Assembly (NCBI GenBank): GCA_003456155.1
Contig: DMPC01000011.1
Span: 5,659-15,475 of the forward strand
Direction of reading: 5' to 3'
DNA: 9,817 nt
Source: Actinomycetota bacterium
Lineage (GTDB): Bacteria > Actinomycetota > Actinomycetes > S36-B12
Shown here: positions 6,771-9,817 of the stretch, one piece after another
Position numbering within the stretch: the stretch's first letter is position 1
Layout of the letters: each line of letters begins with the position of its first letter
Position numbers and translations under genes: made by a program
Notes under the pieces: generated by a model
The model's database searches: none
What the model was told of the DNA's origin: nothing
What the model saw: the letters and a program-made list of their open reading frames with translations, nothing else

Positions 6771-6777
6771 CTATGCT
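6748..6777 (+). promoter_or_regulatory. Methyltransferase-rpmB promoter
   Basis: TTGATA (6748-6753), an 18-bp spacer and TATGCT (6772-6777) predict a start near 6784, giving a leader of about 30 nt before the ATG at 6814. The -35 lies within the Zur-type palindrome, which implies zinc-dependent repression. Confidence 0.55.
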
Positions 6778-6813
6778 GGCTCGTACAGGTGGACCAAGGG
6801 TCGGGGAGCGGGT

Positions 6814-7608
6814 ATGGACAGTCGACAGCGTGAGGCCATCGCAGATCTGTGGTCGCGTGGTGATCGCTCGGCTCTGGAGCCGTTTCTTGAGTTCCTCGCC
6901 GCTTGCGTTGTGGACCTGGTTGGGGATGGGCACGGACGTCGTGCGGTCGATCTGGCCACCGGAAGCGGAACGGTGGCCCGCGGTCTGGCTCGTCGCGGCT
7001 GGGCCGCTCGTGGCGTTGACCTGTGTGCACCTGCACTTGCGGCGGCGCAGCGTCAGTCGCGGTCCGAGGGCCTGGTGATCGGCTGGGACGAGGCGATTCT
7101 CGAGGATCTCCCCTATACGGATGGCTATGCCGACGCCATCACGTCCTCCTTGGGCATCATGTTCTCACTCGAACCCGAGGCGGCGATGGACGAGGCGCGT
7201 CGTTGTCTTCGCTCGGGTGGAGTCCTTGCTCTGGCGTCACTTAGCCCCTCGGGTGTTGTGGCCGACATCTCGGCCGTGATCGCGGATCACCTGCCGCCTG
7301 CACCGCGGGGAGTGGCTGATCCGCTTGAGTGGGGCGACGCTTCGCTGGTACAGGGGATGCTGGGGGACGGATTCTCAGATGTCGCCACGGCGAAGCACAC
7401 CTACACCTGGCCCGTCACGAATGCAGCCGATGCCGTGGACATGCTGTTCAGGGTCTCGCCGGTTCACGTGAAGGCGGCCGAGGTAGCGGGAGCACGACTC
7501 GAAGCGATGTGCGCGGCGGTGACACACCGGCTGGAGCGCTCAGCTGCCTCCACTTCAGCCTTGACCGTGGACATCGAGGTGTCCATCACGACCGCGCGAC
7601 GAGTGTGA
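6814..7608 (+). CDS. Class I SAM-dependent methyltransferase
   Basis: A 264-residue cytosolic methyltransferase with a Rossmann-type SAM site: motif I AVDLATGSG (44-52), an acidic residue after strand 2 (D69, in GVDL), the UbiE-like stretch ILEDLPYTDGYADAITSSLG (95-114) and the CLRSGGVLALAS post-motif (131-142). The substrate is not recognisable; the GIMF/LRSGG pattern is shared with many small-molecule and quinone methyltransferases. The ATG at 6814 is chosen over the earlier in-frame TTG at 6748, because it has GGGGAG five bases upstream and the TTG falls inside the promoter and Zur box. It is followed 13 bases later by rpmB, so the two form an operon that is probably induced by zinc shortage. 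Confidence 0.85.
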   Translation: MDSRQREAIADLWSRGDRSALEPFLEFLAACVVDLVGDGHGRRAVDLATGSGTVARGLARRGWAARGVDLCAPALAAAQRQSRSEGLVIGWDEAILEDLPYTDGYADAITSSLGIMFSLEPEAAMDEARRCLRSGGVLALASLSPSGVVADISAVIADHLPPAPRGVADPLEWGDASLVQGMLGDGFSDVATAKHTYTWPVTNAADAVDMLFRVSPVHVKAAEVAGARLEAMCAAVTHRLERSAASTSALTVDIEVSITTARRV

Positions 7609-7621
7609 AGGGGAGTCCGTC

Positions 7622-7858
7622 TTGTCCCGTATCTGCCAGGCCACCGGTGCCACACCGGGGTTCGGCCATCGCATCTCGCATTCGCATCGCAAGACCAAGC
7701 GGCGTTTTGACGTGAACATTCAACGCAAGCGCTATTGGGTGCCGAGCATGGGTCGGCATGTGACTCTCACGGTCAGCACCCGCGGAATCAAGGAGATCGA
7801 TCGGCGGGGCATTGACGTCGTTGTCGCTGACATCCTCCGCAGAGACGGACGTGTCTGA
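7622..7858 (+). CDS. rpmB: 50S ribosomal protein L28 (cysteine-poor, zinc-independent)
   Basis: A 78-residue L28. The family's SHSHRKTKRRFDVNIQ core and the RVTLTVSTRGIKEID-like C-terminal part are clear. Zinc-binding L28 carries two CxxC pairs; here only C5 remains, with the other three positions replaced (CQAT and STRG in place of the pairs). This is therefore the zinc-free paralogue deployed under zinc starvation. It starts at TTG (7622), with AAGGGGAG about six bases upstream. It is co-transcribed with the methyltransferase and convergent with the arsR-type gene. Confidence 0.93.
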   Translation: MSRICQATGATPGFGHRISHSHRKTKRRFDVNIQRKRYWVPSMGRHVTLTVSTRGIKEIDRRGIDVVVADILRRDGRV

Positions 7859-7879
7859 CGCCTGGACCGCCCGTTCCTC

Positions 7880-8206
7880 CTACTGGTCCGATTCCTCGCG
7901 ACTGTGCTGGAACGCGTCGAGGAAGATGTGTGCGACGTGATCGTCCGCGAGTCGATACATCGAGGATCTCCCGACCCGCTCGACCGCGACCAAGCCTGCG
8001 TAGCGCAAGGTGCGCAGATGCTGCGAGACCAATGGTTGCGGCAGTCCGAGCACCGCAACGAGGTCTCCGACGGATCGGTCATCCACGCTCAACTGGTGCA
8101 GGATCGCTGCGCGAATGGGCGAAGCCATCGCCGAGAAGAGGTCAGCCACAGGTTTATAGGTCTGGCTGACCTCTTCTCGGTTAGGTGAATCGGGTGCGAC
8201 GCCCAC
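7880..8206 (-). CDS. ArsR/SmtB-family metal-sensing repressor
   Basis: Winged-helix repressor, probably sensing excess zinc and controlling the adjacent histidine-rich gene. Core landmarks from this start are LFSAMASPIRAAIL (23-36), a helix-turn-helix in LGLPQPLVSQHLRTLR (53-68) and the wing VERVGRSSMYRL (75-86). The alpha-5 metal site is D88-x-H90-x10-H101-x2-E104 (in DDHVAHIFLDAFQHSRE), the CzrA/NmtR-type pattern with Glu in place of the last His. There is no CVC arsenic-type site. Start choice: GTG at 8206 has GGAGAAGG upstream. An in-frame TTG at 8242 lacks a ribosome site, and GTG at 8149 would still give a full core domain. A perfect 18-bp inverted repeat covers codons about 10-25 of this frame. 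Confidence 0.88.
   Translation of the reverse strand: MGVAPDSPNREEVSQTYKPVADLFSAMASPIRAAILHQLSVDDRSVGDLVAVLGLPQPLVSQHLRTLRYAGLVAVERVGRSSMYRLADDHVAHIFLDAFQHSREESDQ
8131..8180. repeat. Perfect 18-bp inverted repeat at the 5' end of the arsR-type gene
   Basis: CCGAGAAGAGGTCAGCCA (8131-8148) is exactly complementary to 8163-8180, with a 14-base loop. On the minus strand the loop contains TATAAA (8158-8153), a good -10 element. The structure could be an operator around an internal promoter, or an RNA hairpin early in the message. It lies in coding sequence if the upstream starts are used, and mostly in the leader if GTG 8149 is the start. Confidence 0.8.
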
Positions 8207-8263
8207 CAGCCCATCCTTCTCCAGACACCCCTGCCGACTCAAGGCTGGGTGATGGCCGCAAGC

Positions 8264-8560
8264 TCAGTGTTCGTCGTAGTGATCACCGTGAGCCGCGTGA
8301 CGATGCTCACCGTGCACGTAGTCCAGATGATCTCCATGAGCGATCGCCATGTGGCCGCACTCGGGGCCGTGAAGGTGAGAATGCCGTTCGGCCTCGACAT
8401 GGAGTGTCAGCTCGTGTTCGTCGTAGTGATCACCGTGTGCGTGGTGCATATGGCCGTCGTGCAGGTAGTCCACGTGGTCCTGGTGCTCGACGGCGCGGTG
8501 ACCGCACTCCGGACCGTGTGCATGGGTGTGTTCTGCGTGGACATCGTGTGTGGCGCTCAT
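8264..8560 (-). CDS. Histidine-rich metal-binding protein, two tandem 49-residue units
   Basis: A 98-residue acidic, soluble protein with 28 histidines and two cysteines, and no signal peptide. It is an almost exact tandem duplication of a 49-residue unit (1-49 and 50-98). Each unit contains HGPECGH (15-21; 64-70), a D-Y-x-H segment and ends in HGDHYDEH (42-49; 91-98). The likely role is to buffer or store zinc, or other soft divalent metals, in the cytosol. Similar short His/Asp proteins with a CGH...GDHxDYxH pattern occur in actinobacteria beside metal genes, from memory. The ATG at 8560 has GAGGAG five bases upstream; a longer in-frame extension to 8644 has no such support. It lies upstream of the arsR-type gene on the same strand, 57 bases apart, suggesting shared control by metal excess. 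Confidence 0.85.
   Translation of the reverse strand: MSATHDVHAEHTHAHGPECGHRAVEHQDHVDYLHDGHMHHAHGDHYDEHELTLHVEAERHSHLHGPECGHMAIAHGDHLDYVHGEHRHAAHGDHYDEH
8267..8437. repeat. 24-bp direct repeat within the His-rich gene
   Basis: Bases 8267-8290 and 8414-8437 are identical over 24 positions, offset by 147 bases (49 codons). They encode the HGDHYDEH ends of the two units. Identity including third positions points to a fairly recent or gene-converted duplication. Confidence 0.85.
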
Positions 8561-8594
8561 GATCGCTCCTCGAATGGCCCGGTCGGGGTGGCTA

Positions 8595-8623
8595 CGCATG
8601 CAGTCATGCGCATTCTTGCACAT
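8595..8623. promoter_or_regulatory. Short palindromes upstream of the His-rich gene (possible ArsR operator)
   Basis: Two overlapping inverted repeats lie 35-63 bases before the start codon: CGCATG-CAGT-CATGCG (8595-8610, perfect) and ATGCGCA-TTCT-TGCACAT (8606-8623, 6 of 7 pairs). ArsR/SmtB proteins bind imperfect palindromes in such positions. No convincing -35/-10 pair was found, so the role is tentative. Confidence 0.35.
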
Positions 8624-8660
8624 ATCTGACCGCGACGCGCTCACGGGTGCCGCCGCTGCC

Positions 8661-8732
8661 CGCCTGACGCCGATTCCTCACGGGCGCGTCAGTCGACTGC
8701 GTCTTTCTGACGCCCCCGTAAGGAATCAGGCG
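8661..8732. terminator. Long imperfect hairpin downstream of ung
   Basis: Arms at 8672-8691 and 8708-8727 pair at 18 of 20 positions around a 16-base loop. Outer CGCCT (8661-8665) and AGGCG (8728-8732) extend the stem across a 6-base bulge. It begins five bases after the ung stop and has no T tract. It probably terminates ung transcription, and separates it from the zinc locus. A palindromic repeat element is the alternative. Confidence 0.5.
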
Positions 8733-8736
8733 ATGC

Positions 8737-9411
8737 TCACAGCGACCAGTCGATCGGGTCCGCGCCCAACTCCTCGAGCAGGTCGTTCGCGCGGCTGAAC
8801 GGACGCGAGCCGAAGAAGCCCCGATCGGCCGACATCGGACTCGGATGCGCCGACGCCACCATGGGGACGTCGGGCAGCATCGGCTCGAGCGACTGCGCAT
8901 CCTTCCCCCAGAGGATCGCTACGAGGGGTTCGTCCGGCCGCGCAACCAGGGCGTCGATGGCAGTGGCGGTGATCTGCTCCCACCCGCGGCGGCGGTGACT
9001 GCCCGGCTCTCCGAGCTGGACGGTCAGGACCCGGTTGAGCAGCAGCACGCCGCGATCCGCCCACGGGCTGAGATCGCCGCTCGCCGGTGCCGGCGCCCCG
9101 AGGTCGTCCTGCAGCTCCCGGTAGATGTTCTGCAGGCTGCGGGGCAGCGGCCGCACGTCGGGGTTGACCGAGAAGCTCAGGCCGACCGCGTGGCCCGGCG
9201 TGGGGTAAGGGTCCTGGCCGACGATCAGGATCCTGACGTCGTCGATCGGCTGCTGGAAGGCGCGCAGGATGTTCGAGCCGGCGGGCGCCCACGGACGCCC
9301 CGCAGCGGTCTCCGCGCGGAGGAACTCCCCGATCTCGGTGAACACCTCCTGCATCGGCGCGAGGGTCGGCGCCCAGGACTCATGAACCAGGTCGGTGATG
9401 GGGGCTGGCAC
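8737..9411 (-). CDS. ung: Uracil-DNA glycosylase, family 1
   Basis: A 224-residue base-excision repair enzyme that removes uracil from DNA. The catalytic water-activating motif GQDPYP (65-70, D67) is followed by LLLN (123-126, uracil-recognising N126) and the leucine-loop motif HPSPMSADRGFFGSRPFS (189-206, H189). Here the intercalating leucine of the usual HPSPLS is methionine (M193), a conservative change. Length and all key residues are normal. The GTG at 9411 matches the usual N-terminus (LVHESWAP...); the ribosome site (GGAAGAG) is weak. It lies 34 bases downstream of modB on the same strand. It is unrelated to zinc. Confidence 0.97.
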   Translation of the reverse strand: MPAPITDLVHESWAPTLAPMQEVFTEIGEFLRAETAAGRPWAPAGSNILRAFQQPIDDVRILIVGQDPYPTPGHAVGLSFSVNPDVRPLPRSLQNIYRELQDDLGAPAPASGDLSPWADRGVLLLNRVLTVQLGEPGSHRRRGWEQITATAIDALVARPDEPLVAILWGKDAQSLEPMLPDVPMVASAHPSPMSADRGFFGSRPFSRANDLLEELGADPIDWSL

Positions 9412-9445
9412 ACGCCCACTCTTCCCTACTCTCCGAGGTCCGCCA

Positions 9446-9817
9446 CTACGCGGCGCGGCGTGACCGGGGCAGGTAGTTGCCGCGCAGGGCGACGAGGATG
9501 CCGACCGAGATCAGCACGAGGATCACGCTCATGCCGATCGCCACGTCGCGATCGGATTCCAGCGCCGCGTAGACCGCGAGGGGCATCGTCTGGGTGACGC
9601 CCTCGAGATTGCCGGCGAACGTGATGGTCGCACCGAACTCGCCGATCGCCCGCGCCCAGGCGAGGACGGTGCCCGCGACGAGGGAGGGGCCGACGAGAGG
9701 CAGGGTGATGCGCCAGAACACCCGGCGGGGACTGGCCCCATCGACCGTCGCCGCCTCCTCCACCTCGCGGTCCACCGATCGGAACGCACCCTCCATGGTG
9801 ATGACGAGGAAGGGCAT
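9446..9817 (-). CDS. modB: Molybdate ABC transporter permease, C-terminal part
   Basis: The last 123 residues of a binding-protein-dependent permease; the frame is open to the right edge, so the start lies outside and the methionine at the edge is internal. The EAA loop that docks the ATPase is present (EEAATVDGASPRRVFWRITLPL, split by the conserved G at 28). GEFGATITFAGN (59-70) followed by TQTMPLAVYAALE is typical of ModB/CysW-type molybdate-tungstate permeases. Two transmembrane helices follow the EAA loop, and the tail is basic. Molybdate is the best guess; sulfate or tungstate cannot be excluded without the rest of the operon. Confidence 0.85.
   Translation of the reverse strand: MPFLVITMEGAFRSVDREVEEAATVDGASPRRVFWRITLPLVGPSLVAGTVLAWARAIGEFGATITFAGNLEGVTQTMPLAVYAALESDRDVAIGMSVILVLISVGILVALRGNYLPRSRRAA

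Noticed and set aside
6748..6813. TTG at 6748 as the methyltransferase start
   Set aside because: It lies within the -35/Zur box and has no ribosome site; the ATG at 6814 has GGGGAG at the right distance.
7864..7889. GGACC/GGTCC inverted repeat between rpmB and the arsR-type gene
   Set aside because: Only five base pairs with a 16-base loop, too weak to call a terminator.
8249..8629. Plus-strand open frame rich in Val, resembling a membrane protein
   Set aside because: It is the reverse complement of the His-rich gene; CAC/CAT His codons read as GTG/ATG. The minus-strand frame has the ribosome site and the tandem protein repeat.
8561..8644. N-terminal extension of the His-rich protein
   Set aside because: No ribosome site at 8644. 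The ATG at 8560 has GAGGAG and begins exactly at the first 49-residue unit.
8845..9597. 250-codon plus-strand open frame over ung
   Set aside because: Antisense to a confidently identified ung with all catalytic motifs; Arg-rich low-information translation.

Overview
The window comes from a high-GC Gram-positive bacterium (Actinomycetota). The evidence is the GC-rich codon use, frequent GTG/TTG starts, stop/start overlaps of the ATGA/GTGA type, and a Zur repressor carrying all the zinc ligands I recall from mycobacterial FurB. No genus is claimed. Most of it (about 1-8560) is a zinc-homeostasis locus. The right end holds two ordinary genes, a uracil-DNA glycosylase and a molybdate permease fragment.

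Layout, left to right. (1) Positions 1-2210, plus strand: a three-gene translationally coupled cassette. It encodes a canonical COG0523 (CobW/Zng1-type) GTPase with its 5' end outside the window, a WD40-like beta-propeller protein, and a small cysteine-rich thioredoxin-fold [2Fe-2S]-type protein. (2) Positions 2245-5351: zur on the minus strand, divergent from a znuA-znuC-znuB zinc ABC importer operon, with a palindromic Zur-type operator in the roughly 40-bp gap. (3) Positions 5377-6704, minus strand: rpmE2 (zinc-independent ribosomal protein L31) overlapping a second COG0523-like protein that has lost the GTPase motifs. (4) Positions 6814-7858, plus strand: a SAM methyltransferase followed by rpmB (zinc-independent L28), divergent from rpmE2 across a second Zur-type operator. 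(5) Positions 7880-8560, minus strand: a 98-residue histidine-rich protein made of two 49-residue tandem units, then an ArsR/SmtB repressor with an alpha-5 zinc-sensing site. (6) Positions 8737-9817, minus strand: ung and the 3' part of modB.

Likely logic, partly inferred. When zinc is scarce, Zur releases the two divergent promoters. This would induce the ABC importer, the cysteine-poor L31 and L28 paralogues that free ribosomal zinc, the COG0523 metallochaperone-like proteins, and probably the methyltransferase. At high zinc, the ArsR protein would derepress the histidine-rich buffer protein. The window therefore has both a starvation sensor (Zur) and an excess sensor (ArsR), but no efflux pump.

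Notable non-coding structure: both Zur boxes occupy the -35/-10 spacer of the minus-strand promoter. There is a perfect 18-bp inverted repeat at the 5' end of the arsR gene, and a long 18/20 inverted repeat just after ung. Hand-counted rows suggest a GC step between the zinc locus (about 60-67%) and the ung/modB end (about 70-73%). No tRNA, rRNA, CRISPR array or transposase was seen. No gene-free stretch exceeds 300 bases; the largest is 8561-8736.
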